A stretch of DNA of 64,000 nt from Pirellulaceae bacterium (GCA_028280445.1 JANQLU010000124.1:62001-126000); one strand, 5' to 3'. Numbered from the stretch's first letter, positions 44,995 through 54,919 are shown. Program-made: numbers and translations. Notes: generated by a model not told the origin, from the letters alone.

Positions 44995-46335
44995 TTATTT
45001 TGACTTAAACAATGCTAAGGCGTTGTAGAAAACTTCTTCCTCGGCCAGCAGAATTGCTTTTTCGCCGTCGACCATTTGGTCGTTGCCGTCTGGAATTCGA
45101 ACAAATTCGTCGTTGATGATGGCGGCGATCAGGCAACGTTCGGGAAGTTGCAACTCGGCAAGTTTGTTTTGGGTGGCCGGAACGCCGTCAATGATCTCGA
45201 TTTCGGCAACTTTGATTTGACTGCCGGGTAATCGAACGAGCGCGTTGACCACGCCTTCGTTCAAAAATGTCATCACACGTTTCGCCATGACTTCGCGTTG
45301 GCTTACGGCCAGGTCAATTCCGAGTTGACCAATAATTCGTGTATAGTCAGGTCGTCCAATGACTGCCATGACTTCTTCGGCGCCAACCTCTTTGGCTTCG
45401 ACACATGACACAATGTTGTTTTCATCGGAGCCGAGGCAGGCAACATAGACGTCGGTATTTCCGACCCGCTCTTCCTCCAGCACTTCGCGGTGCGTCGCAT
45501 CGGCATGGATGACGTTGACGTGTTTGAGGATATTCGCCAGATAGTTGCAGCGTTCTTCTTCGGACTCAAGCAGTGTCACCGTAAAATTTTCGTTTTCCAG
45601 GATACGAGCCAGGTGGAATCCGGTCTCCCCTCCTCCGCCAATGATGACGCGGCGTTTTTTTTGCCGTCGTTGTTTGAACAGATTTTTGAGTTCCGGTTCC
45701 GATTCGCGTCGACAGAAAACCGTGACATGATCATCGATCTCGATTTGATCATTGGCCGTTACGATCCAAGTTTTTTTACCGCGTTGAATCGTTCCAATTC
45801 GAACGTTTCTCGGGAGTTTGAGATCGCGAATTGGCTTGTGAGTGATTTTGCATTTTTCCGTGACGACAAACTCAAGGACTTCCATTTCACCGTGGGCAAA
45901 TTGTTCGACGACCACCGATTGCGGGTTTCGGATGCCTCGAGCCAGCGCCGTTGCCGCGAGTTGTTCGAGGCTGAGCATCCGGTCAATGCCAAAATGTTTT
46001 TGATAGTCGAACGTACTGAGGTCTCGAAAAACGGGTGCATAGACCCTGGCGATGGTCCGTCGTGCGCCCATCGCTTTGGCCATGCTGGCCGCTACGATGT
46101 TAACCTCGTCGATTCCTGTCACGGCCAGAACAATATCGGCAGCAGCGACCCCCGACTGAAACAGCACGGATGATTCCGATGCATTTCCGTTGATGACGCG
46201 CACATCGAGGTCGTCGTTGACGGCTTGAGTGCGTTTGGGATTCGTGTCAACGATAGTGACGTGGATTCCATTTTGGCACAACAAATCTGCGATCGATGTG
46301 CCAACGGTGCCCGCCCCGAGGATGACGACGTTCAT
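44995..46335 (-). CDS. trkA: Trk system potassium uptake protein TrkA
   Basis: A 446-residue cytoplasmic regulator of K+ uptake with two RCK modules. Each has a Rossmann NAD-binding site: MNVVILGAGTVGTSIADLLC at the start, with a matching RVIIGGGGETGFHLARIL near residue 228. TrkA_C-like domains follow each (about 135-215 and 365-446). The membrane partner TrkH/G is not in the window. The ATG at 46335 is chosen over a start 18 codons upstream, since it begins exactly at the Rossmann strand. Confidence 0.92.
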   Translation of the reverse strand: MNVVILGAGTVGTSIADLLCQNGIHVTIVDTNPKRTQAVNDDLDVRVINGNASESSVLFQSGVAAADIVLAVTGIDEVNIVAASMAKAMGARRTIARVYAPVFRDLSTFDYQKHFGIDRMLSLEQLAATALARGIRNPQSVVVEQFAHGEMEVLEFVVTEKCKITHKPIRDLKLPRNVRIGTIQRGKKTWIVTANDQIEIDDHVTVFCRRESEPELKNLFKQRRQKKRRVIIGGGGETGFHLARILENENFTVTLLESEEERCNYLANILKHVNVIHADATHREVLEEERVGNTDVYVACLGSDENNIVSCVEAKEVGAEEVMAVIGRPDYTRIIGQLGIDLAVSQREVMAKRVMTFLNEGVVNALVRLPGSQIKVAEIEIIDGVPATQNKLAELQLPERCLIAAIINDEFVRIPDGNDQMVDGEKAILLAEEEVFYNALALFKSK

Positions 46336-46497
46336 GTTTAATTGCCGGCCTACTGTTTTTCTAAAGCGACTACGTAGGCGACAAAGCATACCGCAAATAT
46401 GGCCAGTTCAACAGTATTTGGTTTTGATATTTGCCGAAACTGAGTGGATTTTGGTTCAAACTTGGCGTGTGGGGAGACGGGGTTTGGGAGGGAAAAT

Positions 46498-46664
46498 CGG
46501 GAGGGCGAGGCTCCTGCCGAGCCGTATTGGGACGAGCTCACATCCATGGCAAAGCCATCCGCGAGCGGCAAGGCGCTTACCGCCGGTTTGTTAGCGCTTC
46601 GAACCGGCGGCTTGTGCCTTGCCGCTAACAGGATTCGGCTCGGCGGGAGCCTCGCCCTCCCAAT
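46498..46664. repeat. Composite repeat: family E arms around a family A palindrome
   Basis: GAGGGCGAGGCTCCTGCCGA (46501) and its mirror CTCGGCGGGAGCCTCGCCCT (46638) enclose a family A palindrome (46561-46629) and the CATCCATGGCAAAGCCATC flank also found at 2367. This is the most complete nested example in the window. The surrounding 46336-46760 holds no gene. Confidence 0.88.
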
Positions 46665-46704
46665 GCGCCCTCCCAATGCACCCTCTCGACCCCCACACCT
46701 GCAC

Positions 46705-46731
46705 AAAAAAAACCGCCAAATGTTTGGCGGC
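46705..46731 (-). terminator. Rho-independent terminator after the 634-residue secreted protein gene
   Basis: On the minus strand, CCGCCAAA pairs with TTTGGCGG across two bases, followed by eight T. It is 30 bases past the stop codon. Confidence 0.85.
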
Positions 46732-46760
46732 TTGTTGTTATTTCAATTTCGCGTGAGCAA

Positions 46761-48665
46761 CTATTTTTTCTTTTTGCTCGACGAATCTTCATCCAGATCT
46801 GGTTTCAAAGAAAACGCCAGGAAGTGGAATCCGCTGTCGTCGCTGACCACGAAACCGCCCGCAGGTGGGAAGTATTTTTTGACGTGTTCGAAATCTGGTA
46901 GTGGACTGTCTTCGAAAGAGTTTTTCAGCTTTTGAACATACTTGTTTTGCTCAGCGCCGCGGCTCATCAGAGCTTTGGTGTTTTCGCTTTTGGCAGCTTC
47001 GAAGAATGTTCGCATTTGTTCACTCGGACGATTGAAAAACGTGATTGACGGCAATTGAGAGCTCAGAAGTTTTTCCATCTCTTTGATGATTTTTTTGTAA
47101 TCTTCATCTTCAGCCAGTGCTTTTTTCTCACCTCGACTGACTTCGATGATGTGTTTCAAAAACTCTTTACTGTCCGCAATGATCAGGTATTCGTCCAGGA
47201 TCATGAATGCCGGATCTTGCTCACGAACTTCGAGATCGACACGGTCTTCATCATCTTCGATTCCGCGTTCACGTCGTCGTCGTTCACGGAATTCCCGCAT
47301 GCTTTCTTCACGTTGTTTCTTGCGCTCTTCGGAGGTCGCCCAGAACGATTTGCCTTTATAGCGATTTTCTTCCAGCGACCCTTCGTCTTGCTTTTCGATC
47401 ATATCCATGAATTTGTCGAGGACACCTTTGAATTTATCCATGTCCTTGATTTTGATACTGATGGCAAAGCTTTGACTGTTCAGTCGTGCGGGAGGCTCCG
47501 ACCAGGTAACTAGCGTTATTCGTCCGTCGAGGCTTTTGATCAAATCCTCTTCGAAATCGATATCCAATTGCTGATTGATGTTTTTGTCAATCATTTCTTC
47601 GAAAGCACCGTCATTGGAGAACGCATCAACAATTTTGGTGAGTTCCGAATAGAGTGTTTTTGCATTCCAATGCATGGTCATGTAAGAAATACAATCTTGT
47701 GGGACCCATGGTTCGGGGTCGTTGACGCCTGGTTTCAAGGCGATCATTTTGAAAATACCGCTACGTGGACTGGCCAGCAGAATGTGTCCATGAAAGATGC
47801 TGTCGTAACCTTGTTCGTCATAGATCACGCTGCCGCCGACTGCCAACAAGCCGTCGAGACCGAGGGTTGGCAAAAATGCCAAAGCCAAGCGTGCAGCTGC
47901 ATTGCCTTTGGTAAACGCTTTGTACATATCGATCGGATCGATATAAAACGAGAATTCCGGTGGCGCGTCTTTAGTGCCACGGCAACGATTCATGATCGTG
48001 ATGAATTTGCGATGTTCGGCAAGTGTTTTCTGTTTGCCTTCGTATTTGTCTTGCCATTTGAGCCAGACAAATTGCAGGATATCTTTATCCATGCAGAAAA
48101 CATACGTTCCTTCGTGTTGGAAATAGGTGACTTGCTCATCGTCACCACCACTACCAGTAATTGTGTGGAATTTGATGCCTTCAACTTCTTCGGATTCGGC
48201 GGTCGCGCCTTCTTCTTTGGCGAGTTCTGTTCCCCGTTCGATCAGTTTTTTGTGGGTTTCTGATTCAGGGTCAACATCGATGAAAAAGATCGGCACAGGA
48301 TTGCCGCGTTCCATTCCGACCAGACCAAAACAAATTTCGCCTTGAGGAAGATTGAACAGATCTGACAGTTCCTGGTCAGCAACTTGTCCTTTGACGTCCT
48401 CATATGATTCTTTAGCGACGTCCATCATCCCTTGGACAAAAGGACGCATTTTTTCGTCCTTGATCATTTTGCCGAAGGTGGATTCAGAAAATTTCCGCTT
48501 GAGTTCATTGATGTCATCAATCTGGAAGTACATCAATGTTGAATCAGGAAGTAACTCAGGGGCTTTTTTCTTGCGTTTTGCTTTTGATTTATCTTGGGCG
48601 GCCATGCCAGTTGCCAAAATGGCGATCATGACCAGGCTGAGACCAAATTGGGTCGCTTTCCGCAC
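46761..48665 (-). CDS. Secreted protein of unknown function, charged C-terminal half
   Basis: A 634-residue exported protein with a signal peptide (LVMIAILATGMAAQ, cut near 23) and a strongly charged, mostly alpha/beta body. Residues about 35-300 contain LPDSTLMYFQIDDINELKR and FCFGLVG-like ICFGLVGMERG strands; an Arg/Glu-rich coiled-coil-like stretch (REFRERRRRERGIEDDED) is near residue 470. The general pattern (a signal peptide, then stress or surface-like repeats of alpha/beta structure) recurs in planctomycetes, but I cannot assign a function. The start is GTG with GAGGAG upstream. Confidence 0.75.
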   Translation of the reverse strand: MRKATQFGLSLVMIAILATGMAAQDKSKAKRKKKAPELLPDSTLMYFQIDDINELKRKFSESTFGKMIKDEKMRPFVQGMMDVAKESYEDVKGQVADQELSDLFNLPQGEICFGLVGMERGNPVPIFFIDVDPESETHKKLIERGTELAKEEGATAESEEVEGIKFHTITGSGGDDEQVTYFQHEGTYVFCMDKDILQFVWLKWQDKYEGKQKTLAEHRKFITIMNRCRGTKDAPPEFSFYIDPIDMYKAFTKGNAAARLALAFLPTLGLDGLLAVGGSVIYDEQGYDSIFHGHILLASPRSGIFKMIALKPGVNDPEPWVPQDCISYMTMHWNAKTLYSELTKIVDAFSNDGAFEEMIDKNINQQLDIDFEEDLIKSLDGRITLVTWSEPPARLNSQSFAISIKIKDMDKFKGVLDKFMDMIEKQDEGSLEENRYKGKSFWATSEERKKQREESMREFRERRRRERGIEDDEDRVDLEVREQDPAFMILDEYLIIADSKEFLKHIIEVSRGEKKALAEDEDYKKIIKEMEKLLSSQLPSITFFNRPSEQMRTFFEAAKSENTKALMSRGAEQNKYVQKLKNSFEDSPLPDFEHVKKYFPPAGGFVVSDDSGFHFLAFSLKPDLDEDSSSKKKK

Positions 48666-48949
48666 GGGAATCTCCTCGTTTGATGTTTTTGGGGCGATGG
48701 ATTTCGAATTAAAGGGTCAATATTGAACGTAAAGACCTACAACCCCCGATTTAACCCCACCATTTGACATTTAGTTTCGGATTTAACCGGACAAGCCAGA
48801 TTTTTCGGGTTTCGCGGAAAACCGGGCTTTTTCTGGGTGTTTTTTTCGAAACGATCTGTCAACAATCAGGTTGAATTGACCAGTTAGAGTCGAATTCCGA
48901 TGATAGAGAAACCCGCCTGTCGTTGGCTGTTTTTTGAAGGAATTGATAG

Positions 48950-49666
48950 ATGAACCGAATCCTGACTTTTTGTGTTGCGTTGTCCGTCGTTTCGATTTCG
49001 GCCAGTGCCGTTTTTTCTCAGGATAATGGGACTGGAACTGGGACGAATACAGGCACAGGAACTCAAGGCACCGGCATCAACCAGACTCAAGCAGGACAAA
49101 CCGGAGGCGGTGGACGCCAACAAGCGGCCCCACCGAATGTCGCCGAAGGAATCCAAGGACAGCAAGCGCAGGTTCAAGAGCCACCACAAATTGCCGATAT
49201 CGAAGTAACCGATTTGCGTCAGCAAGAATTCGTTGGGCGGAGATATAACAACTACTTTCACGCATACAGTCAATTCAACGATAGCGGAATTGGCGGAAAT
49301 ACCGGTGCCAATCGGCAGTTTGGCAACACGGGCCAGCAACAACAGCCGGGCGGCAATATCTTTGGCGGTGCTAACGCTAACAATATTGGATTCGTAACGC
49401 GACGATCGATCCGAACACGCATGCGACCCAGTTTTTCTGCTCCTACCGTTCCGATCTCAACACGCGTTTCGAATTTCAGCGATCGTCTTTCTCGAACGAC
49501 ATCGCTGCGAGGGATGACCCAAAATGTGAAATATGTTTTGGAAGGCCGTACTGGGCGGCTGACGGGGACGGTCAAGTCGGAAGAACAGAAAAAATTGCTG
49601 GAACGCCAAGTTCGTCTTGAGCCTGGTGTCTACAAAGTTGTGAATGAACTCCGCGTCGTGAATTAG
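48950..49666 (+). CDS. Secreted protein with C-terminal BON-like domain
   Basis: A 238-residue exported protein with a signal peptide (SASAVFSQ), then a Gly/Thr/Asn/Gln-rich low-complexity region (about 24-140). A final BON-like domain, about 50 residues, has VKYVLEGRTGRLTGTVKSE and VRLEPGVYKVVNELRV. BON domains bind membranes or phospholipids in osmotically induced proteins. An AAGGA lies eight bases before the ATG. The gene is divergent from the 634-residue secreted protein across 284 bases. Confidence 0.75.
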   Translation: MNRILTFCVALSVVSISASAVFSQDNGTGTGTNTGTGTQGTGINQTQAGQTGGGGRQQAAPPNVAEGIQGQQAQVQEPPQIADIEVTDLRQQEFVGRRYNNYFHAYSQFNDSGIGGNTGANRQFGNTGQQQQPGGNIFGGANANNIGFVTRRSIRTRMRPSFSAPTVPISTRVSNFSDRLSRTTSLRGMTQNVKYVLEGRTGRLTGTVKSEEQKKLLERQVRLEPGVYKVVNELRVVN

Positions 49667-49708
49667 AGCGGATTGCTGGTTCAAATTCCTGGCTGAATAA
49701 AGTACGTG

Positions 49709-49979
49709 GGTGGCACTGGCCCCAGCCAGTGAGAAGTGCTTGGATTGTATTCTGTTTGAGTGATGACCTTGAACAGTTTTGGATTTTCCCTTGATTGGGT
49801 TCGTGTTGCACTGGCAAAGCCAGTGGCACCCTTCAGCGCCTTGCCGTTCACAATGGTATTGCCTAAGGCTGTTTCCAATACGGCTCGCTGGTTCCAATAC
49901 GGCTCGGCAGGAGCCTCGCCCTCCCTGGCCGGTTTCCACCGGCCATTCCAACAAAACGGCCGGTGGGAACCGGCCCTAC
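49709..49979. repeat. Repeat cluster of families C, E, B and a family A half
   Basis: Family C units at about 49709-49736 and 49806-49830, a family A half (about 49838-49852), a family E unit (49893-49924) and a paired family B unit (49926-49979) fill the 326-base spacer between two convergent genes. No gene is present. Confidence 0.83.
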
Positions 49980-49992
49980 ATCACTTAAATCG

Positions 49993-51561
49993 TTAGAAAA
50001 AATCGCCGTCTTTGAGTTTTTCTAGTTCTTGCTCAAATACGCTTCCGGCGGGTTTGATTTCAAACCAGACTTTGTGACGTTGATCGATACCGTTGTATTG
50101 AGGACCGATCAGTTGTTTGAAACAAGTGAGTTTGAACACTTTTACTTTCTGACTTTCCGCGTGTGTTTCGTTCCAGTGGTTGATGTAATAATTCGCTAAT
50201 GCGACGCGGAAAATGTTTTGGACCGCGGCAGCCTCAGGGTTGCCTTTCGGTACTGAAACCAGGTTGCGGTGAAGTTTTCGCAAATGATGATACTTCATGG
50301 CAACTCGCACACTTTCGGGTTTGTTTTCGTTGGGCGGGTTCCCTGAAAATAAATCAACTTTCGTGCCGTCCGCCAGGCGCGCGTCGTAAACAAACCAAGG
50401 GCTTTCTTGCGGCGGCACATCGAACATGCGGAAATGCTGGTCCAGCATCAACAATTGTCCGATTCCTTCAATATCACGATGGATGAATCGTTTTTTATAC
50501 ACGAGGTAAGTGTTGTTGATATTTATGCTGATAATGAACGCAATCAAAACTAGTCCGACGACGGCGAATACGGGTCGCAGCGGTTTGGGCCAACCGCGCG
50601 GTTCTGTTTCCGGACGCGAGCGGAACGATTGAATCCAGTTTCTGGACCAGACCATGGTCGGGATAAACATCAGCCAGCCCATCATGCTGATGAACGAGAA
50701 TAATCCAATCGACATGGTCATCGCGATCGACAGATGCAATACCCAGTAGATTGCAATATTGAGCAACCGGAACCAGTGGTTACGAAACGGGATGAGCAAC
50801 AACAGCGGACTGATCACTTCGACCCAAACCGTCGATATGGTGATGAATTTTAACAAGCCTGGGTAATTCAAAAGGTGCTTGCCCAGCGGTTTGACGTAAA
50901 TGTCCAGACGCATTACGTATTCCATGGCGTAACCGTCAAACCAAACCGCATTGCATTTGGACAATCCGGTGAACATATACATGCAAGCAAACTGAATAAG
51001 GAATCCCGCTGTTGCAATATTGCAGAGCCAGTGCCGCGTGTTTTGTAGATTGCGTTTTTTGAAATAGGCGTCAATTGACCAGATTTGTCCTAACGGCAAA
51101 AACATCGACCAGAACAACATCATTTTCATGACCATATCGCCAGACGACAAAATCATTGGATTGCGAGCGTGGAGTGACGCCAACAAAAACCAACTGGCGA
51201 TGGTTGCGATGCGCGTCATAAACCCGAGGGAAAGAGCGATCGCAAATAGACCCGCAATTACAAACAACGCAGTTTGATATTCGACTGATCCGGATAGCTG
51301 GTGAATCGAGACCCATGGCCAATTAAAATTTCCATTAAAGACGTTGCTCCAATATTGTTTTCCAACTTCACGAGTGACGATCCCGTGATCGGTGTACATC
51401 AATTTGAGAGTCGGCCAACGCAAAATCAGGTCGGCAATCAGCATGCCGCCCAGCACGATTCGAAATACCGCCATGGAGCGCACATCGATGCCGAACACGG
51501 TCGACATTCGCTCCCGCCATGTCAGTTTTTTATCAGGCAATTCAGAAATTTTGGTCGTCAC
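49993..51561 (-). CDS. HTTM-domain membrane protein
   Basis: A 522-residue integral membrane protein of the HTTM family, which is related to vitamin K-dependent gamma-carboxylase. There are about eight hydrophobic segments with family motifs in the first half: RMSTVFGIDVRSMAVFRIV, then LLASLHARNPMILSSGDMVM (the region that includes the conserved NPM-like motif) and LVQFACMY-like ALLIQFACMYMFTG. The C-terminal ~180 residues are soluble. The function in bacteria is generally unknown. The start is GTG. Confidence 0.85.
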   Translation of the reverse strand: MTTKISELPDKKLTWRERMSTVFGIDVRSMAVFRIVLGGMLIADLILRWPTLKLMYTDHGIVTREVGKQYWSNVFNGNFNWPWVSIHQLSGSVEYQTALFVIAGLFAIALSLGFMTRIATIASWFLLASLHARNPMILSSGDMVMKMMLFWSMFLPLGQIWSIDAYFKKRNLQNTRHWLCNIATAGFLIQFACMYMFTGLSKCNAVWFDGYAMEYVMRLDIYVKPLGKHLLNYPGLLKFITISTVWVEVISPLLLLIPFRNHWFRLLNIAIYWVLHLSIAMTMSIGLFSFISMMGWLMFIPTMVWSRNWIQSFRSRPETEPRGWPKPLRPVFAVVGLVLIAFIISININNTYLVYKKRFIHRDIEGIGQLLMLDQHFRMFDVPPQESPWFVYDARLADGTKVDLFSGNPPNENKPESVRVAMKYHHLRKLHRNLVSVPKGNPEAAAVQNIFRVALANYYINHWNETHAESQKVKVFKLTCFKQLIGPQYNGIDQRHKVWFEIKPAGSVFEQELEKLKDGDFF

Positions 51562-51597
51562 GCTAACACCAAGCCAAATTCGTCGAAAACGGAATTA

Positions 51598-51635
51598 CGC
51601 AAAACCACTTGCCCTGCGCTTCGTGCTCGTAAGAT
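51598..51635. repeat. Family F half repeat
   Basis: CAAAACCACTTGCCCTGCGC followed by TTCGTGCTCGTAAGATTC is half of the 35.5 kb family F inverted repeat. Confidence 0.6.
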
Positions 51636-51711
51636 TCGAGGCAATCCGCTTCTGACCTGAATTATAGGTCATTTCAAATCCCGGAAGCCAAATTTATTTC
51701 CGGTACATTCG

Positions 51712-52743
51712 TTAGGATCGGACTAAACCCGGAACAATATCAAGATCAAGTTCCTCAAATTGCCCGGCATGATATTTTTCAATAGCGATCGCACCCATGA
51801 CGGCGTTGTCCGTGCACAATTCGATTGGGGCAATATGCAGTTGAATGCCGTTCTGTTCCGCCCGAGCGGTCATCAGTTTGCGAAATTCACCGTTCGCAGC
51901 AACTCCGCCGCCGATACAAAGTGTTTTCACATTGGTTTGTTGGCAAGCCTGAATCGTTTTGCTGACCAGTGTTTCAACAACCGCGGCCTGGAAACTGGCC
52001 GCAATGTCGGCTTTTTCCTGATCACTCAATTGGATCTTCGAGAAATCCAACTTGCCTTGTCCACCGATGGTATAACGAACTGCCGTTTTTAAACCGCTGA
52101 AACTGAAATCGAGTCGCTGGTCGTTGATAAACGTACGTGGAAATCGGTAAGCTTTGGGGTTTCCGTTGACAGCGATTTTTGAAATTGACGGACCTCCCGG
52201 GTAGGGCAACGACAACATGCTGGCAACTTTGTCGAATGCTTCGCCCGCCGCATCATCGATGGTGCCACCGAGATATTTAAAATCAAATGGTGAGGTGCAG
52301 TGGTACAAATGAGAGTGACCGCCGCTGATGATTAAACCCACACAAGGGAACACGTTTTTGCCCGTAGCGAGCCGGCAAGCGTAAATGTGTGCATGCAAAT
52401 GGTTGACTGAAAGCAATGGAATACCCAATGCCAGGCAAAGTGATTTAGCGCAAACGAGCCCGACCAGCAGCGAACCTGCCAGACCAGGAGTGTTTGCCAC
52501 AGCGATAGCACTCAAGTCGGACAGCTGGATCTGGCTTTTTTTCAAAGTTTCGTCGATGACCGGCAGGATTCGTTTGACATGCGCACGTGCCGCGACCTCG
52601 GGTACGACCCCATTGAATTTCTCATGCAATTTCTCTTGGGAGGCGACGACCGATCCGAGAACGCGCAGATCGCCGTCAATGACAGCTGCTGCTGTCTCGT
52701 CGCAGGTTGATTCGATAGTCAGAATGAGGATGCTGTCATTCAT
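51712..52743 (-). CDS. tsaD: tRNA N6-threonylcarbamoyladenosine transferase TsaD
   Basis: A 343-residue universal tRNA-modification enzyme that transfers the threonylcarbamoyl group to A37 of ANN-decoding tRNAs, working with TsaB and TsaE. Diagnostic features are ILTIESTCDETAAAV near the start, the metal-binding HLHAHIYA motif near residue 120, ISGGHSHLY and TIDDAAGEAFDKVA. TsaB and TsaE genes are not in the window. The length and start (ATG) are normal. Confidence 0.96.
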   Translation of the reverse strand: MNDSILILTIESTCDETAAAVIDGDLRVLGSVVASQEKLHEKFNGVVPEVAARAHVKRILPVIDETLKKSQIQLSDLSAIAVANTPGLAGSLLVGLVCAKSLCLALGIPLLSVNHLHAHIYACRLATGKNVFPCVGLIISGGHSHLYHCTSPFDFKYLGGTIDDAAGEAFDKVASMLSLPYPGGPSISKIAVNGNPKAYRFPRTFINDQRLDFSFSGLKTAVRYTIGGQGKLDFSKIQLSDQEKADIAASFQAAVVETLVSKTIQACQQTNVKTLCIGGGVAANGEFRKLMTARAEQNGIQLHIAPIELCTDNAVMGAIAIEKYHAGQFEELDLDIVPGLVRS

Positions 52744-52937
52744 GTTATTTTCTGGTGTTTTTTTGCCACAGGTGGTGCATTATGGCGTGAATCGACGTTG
52801 ACGCTATCAGCCGAGTTTCATAGTGTTTCACTACAATTAGATAGCAAATCGCTACGCCGGAATAACCGGCGACATTTATTCGTTTTTGTACGTGAAGTTT
52901 CCATAATCTCAATCTTGGGCCGAAATCCAGCATCCCA

Positions 52938-53801
52938 ATGAAACAAAAGCTGACTGTCATCGTGCCTTGTCGAAATGAGCGGCTGAATATTCGTTTGTGT
53001 ATCGAAAGTTTCCACGAATTGGCGGACGAAATACTGATTGCTGATTCGCTATCGACCGATGATACCGTTTCTATCGCTAAAGAGTACTCCAAGGTACGGG
53101 TGATCGAGCGAGAATATCGAGTTTCCGGTGATTTCAAGAATTGGGCGATTCCTCAAGCCAAACACGAATGGGTTTTGTTACTCGATGCCGACGAGCGTGT
53201 CACGCCAGGATTGGATCGCGAAGTGCGTGAGATCTTGCAAGGTGAGCCTCAGTTTGACGGTTACTGGATTTATCGCAACAACCATTTTATGGGGCATCGT
53301 TTGCGATACGGAGACGCGAGAACTGATCGGGTGATTCGATTGTTTCGTCGAGATCTCAGTCGTTACGAAGGACCTAGCGACCATGGAGAGATTACCGTTG
53401 CCAGTGGCAAGGTCGGCGTGTTGAAGGAGTGTCTGGATCACTATACCGTTTGGAACTACGACCAATATTTTCGAAAATTCGAACGCTATACACAGGTTCA
53501 ATCCGAGCAGTGGGCCGAAGAAGGTGTCGATACCAGTTACATCAAATTGTTGCTGCGACCCGTTTGGAGATTTTTTCGAGAGTACATTGTCCATCGAGGT
53601 TTTTTGGACGGAAAAGCTGGTTTACAACTGAGTTGGCTTGCCGCTTTTTATTCGTTTACTAAGCAAGCAAGATTGTGGCAGATTAATCACGGTCTGCCGC
53701 AACCGGATCCCGAAGCCAAAGAGTTTGCGGATGAGTCGACGGTTCAGTTCGAAGGTTCCGATTCAGATTCAACGGATTCGCAAAACGAGCAAGCAGCTTG
53801 A
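52938..53801 (+). CDS. Glycosyltransferase family 2 protein (WaaE/KdtX-like)
   Basis: A 287-residue GT-A enzyme with KLTVIVPCRNERLNIRLCIE at the N-terminus, ILIADSLSTDDTVSIAKEYS, and the DXD-like LLLDADERVTPGL. The KdtX-like NWAIPQAKHEWVLLLD pattern fits a glycosyltransferase that acts on surface polysaccharide or lipid A core. The acceptor is unknown. Neighbours galE and another glycosyltransferase on the opposite strand suggest a surface-sugar locus. Confidence 0.87.
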   Translation: MKQKLTVIVPCRNERLNIRLCIESFHELADEILIADSLSTDDTVSIAKEYSKVRVIEREYRVSGDFKNWAIPQAKHEWVLLLDADERVTPGLDREVREILQGEPQFDGYWIYRNNHFMGHRLRYGDARTDRVIRLFRRDLSRYEGPSDHGEITVASGKVGVLKECLDHYTVWNYDQYFRKFERYTQVQSEQWAEEGVDTSYIKLLLRPVWRFFREYIVHRGFLDGKAGLQLSWLAAFYSFTKQARLWQINHGLPQPDPEAKEFADESTVQFEGSDSDSTDSQNEQAA

Positions 53802-53811
53802 TCGGAATTCG

Positions 53812-53882
53812 TACGGCCGGTTCCCACCGGCCAATTCTAACAAACGGCAATCCAACAATCGGCCGGTGGGAACCGGCCCTAC
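53812..53882. repeat. Paired family B repeat between the convergent glycosyltransferase and galE genes
   Basis: GGCCGGTTCCCACCGGCC and, after a spacer, GGCCGGTGGGAACCGGCC fill almost all of the 84 bases between the two stops. It ends three bases from the galE stop. Confidence 0.85.
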
Positions 53883-53885
53883 CGT

Positions 53886-54884
53886 TCAAACCGCACTTGC
53901 TTTTGAGCGATATCCGTTGGGGTGATTTTTGTGCCAGTTCCAGGCTGTTTGAACGATCTCTCGAATGTCAATGTATTCCGCTTGCCAGCCAAGAACTTCG
54001 TTGGCCCGGCGCGCGTCGGCGACTAGCCTTGGTGGATCACCGGGTCGTCGGTCACCAACCACCTCTTTGATCTCGCATCCGGTGACGTCGCGACAAACAT
54101 CGATAATTTCTCGGACACTGTTGCCATGACCGGTTCCAAGGTTGAGCTTGATACCTTGCCCCGGTTGGATTTTTTCCAATGCCAGTAAATGGGCAGCGCC
54201 TAAATCGTCGACATGGATGTAGTCGCGAATACAGGTTCCGTCGGGCGTTTCATAATCATCACCAAAAATCGTGATCGATTCGCGTTGTCCCAAAGCCACT
54301 TGCAAGACGATTGGAATCAAATGTGTTTCCGGATCGTGATCTTCTCCAATATCGCCAGCCGGTGAAGCTCCGGATGCATTGAAATAACGCAGGGCTGCGT
54401 AACCGAATCCGTAAGCGTTGGCGTAGTCTTCGAGCGCTTTTTCAAAAACAAGCTTGGTAAAACCATACGGATTGACGGGTTCTTGCGACTCATTTTCGTC
54501 GATGGGGATTTTGGCTGGTTCGCCATAAGTTGCGCAGGTGCTCGAGAAGACTATTTTGTCGACGTCACAGCGGCGCATGACTTCGAGCAGTTTGCAGGCC
54601 GCGACAACATTGTTTTGATAATATTTAGCCGGATGGACGACGGATTCTCCGACGAGCGCACAGGCGGCAAAGTGCATGACGGAGTCGATTTTGTAGTCCC
54701 GAATGGTCCTTTCCAGTTTGTCTTCGTCGTTCAAGTCGCCTTCGACAAAATCGCCAAATGTTACGGATTCGCGAAAACCGGTGGAGAGGTTGTCATACGT
54801 TGCTACGTTGTGTCCGTGTTGCCCAAGGAGACGGACCATGTGGGAGCCGATGTACCCTGCCCCACCGACAACAAGAACATTCAT
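53886..54884 (-). CDS. galE: UDP-glucose 4-epimerase
   Basis: A 332-residue short-chain dehydrogenase/reductase that interconverts UDP-glucose and UDP-galactose. The NAD motif GGAGYIGSHM is at residues 7-16, the catalytic Tyr/Lys pair is in YGFTK, and SSTCATYG and FNASGASPAGDIGEDH are family-typical. A C-terminal subgroup marker cannot be seen. It is followed by the glycosyltransferase at 54920 on the same strand, suggesting that it provides UDP-sugar for surface glycan synthesis. Confidence 0.94.
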   Translation of the reverse strand: MNVLVVGGAGYIGSHMVRLLGQHGHNVATYDNLSTGFRESVTFGDFVEGDLNDEDKLERTIRDYKIDSVMHFAACALVGESVVHPAKYYQNNVVAACKLLEVMRRCDVDKIVFSSTCATYGEPAKIPIDENESQEPVNPYGFTKLVFEKALEDYANAYGFGYAALRYFNASGASPAGDIGEDHDPETHLIPIVLQVALGQRESITIFGDDYETPDGTCIRDYIHVDDLGAAHLLALEKIQPGQGIKLNLGTGHGNSVREIIDVCRDVTGCEIKEVVGDRRPGDPPRLVADARRANEVLGWQAEYIDIREIVQTAWNWHKNHPNGYRSKASAV

Positions 54885-54919
54885 TGTGCATTCCTCAAAG
54901 TTTGTTTTGCGAGTTTGGG

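Noticed and set aside
45490..46173. A 227-residue ORF antisense to trkA
   Set aside because: Same reason; trkA has full Rossmann motifs on the other strand.
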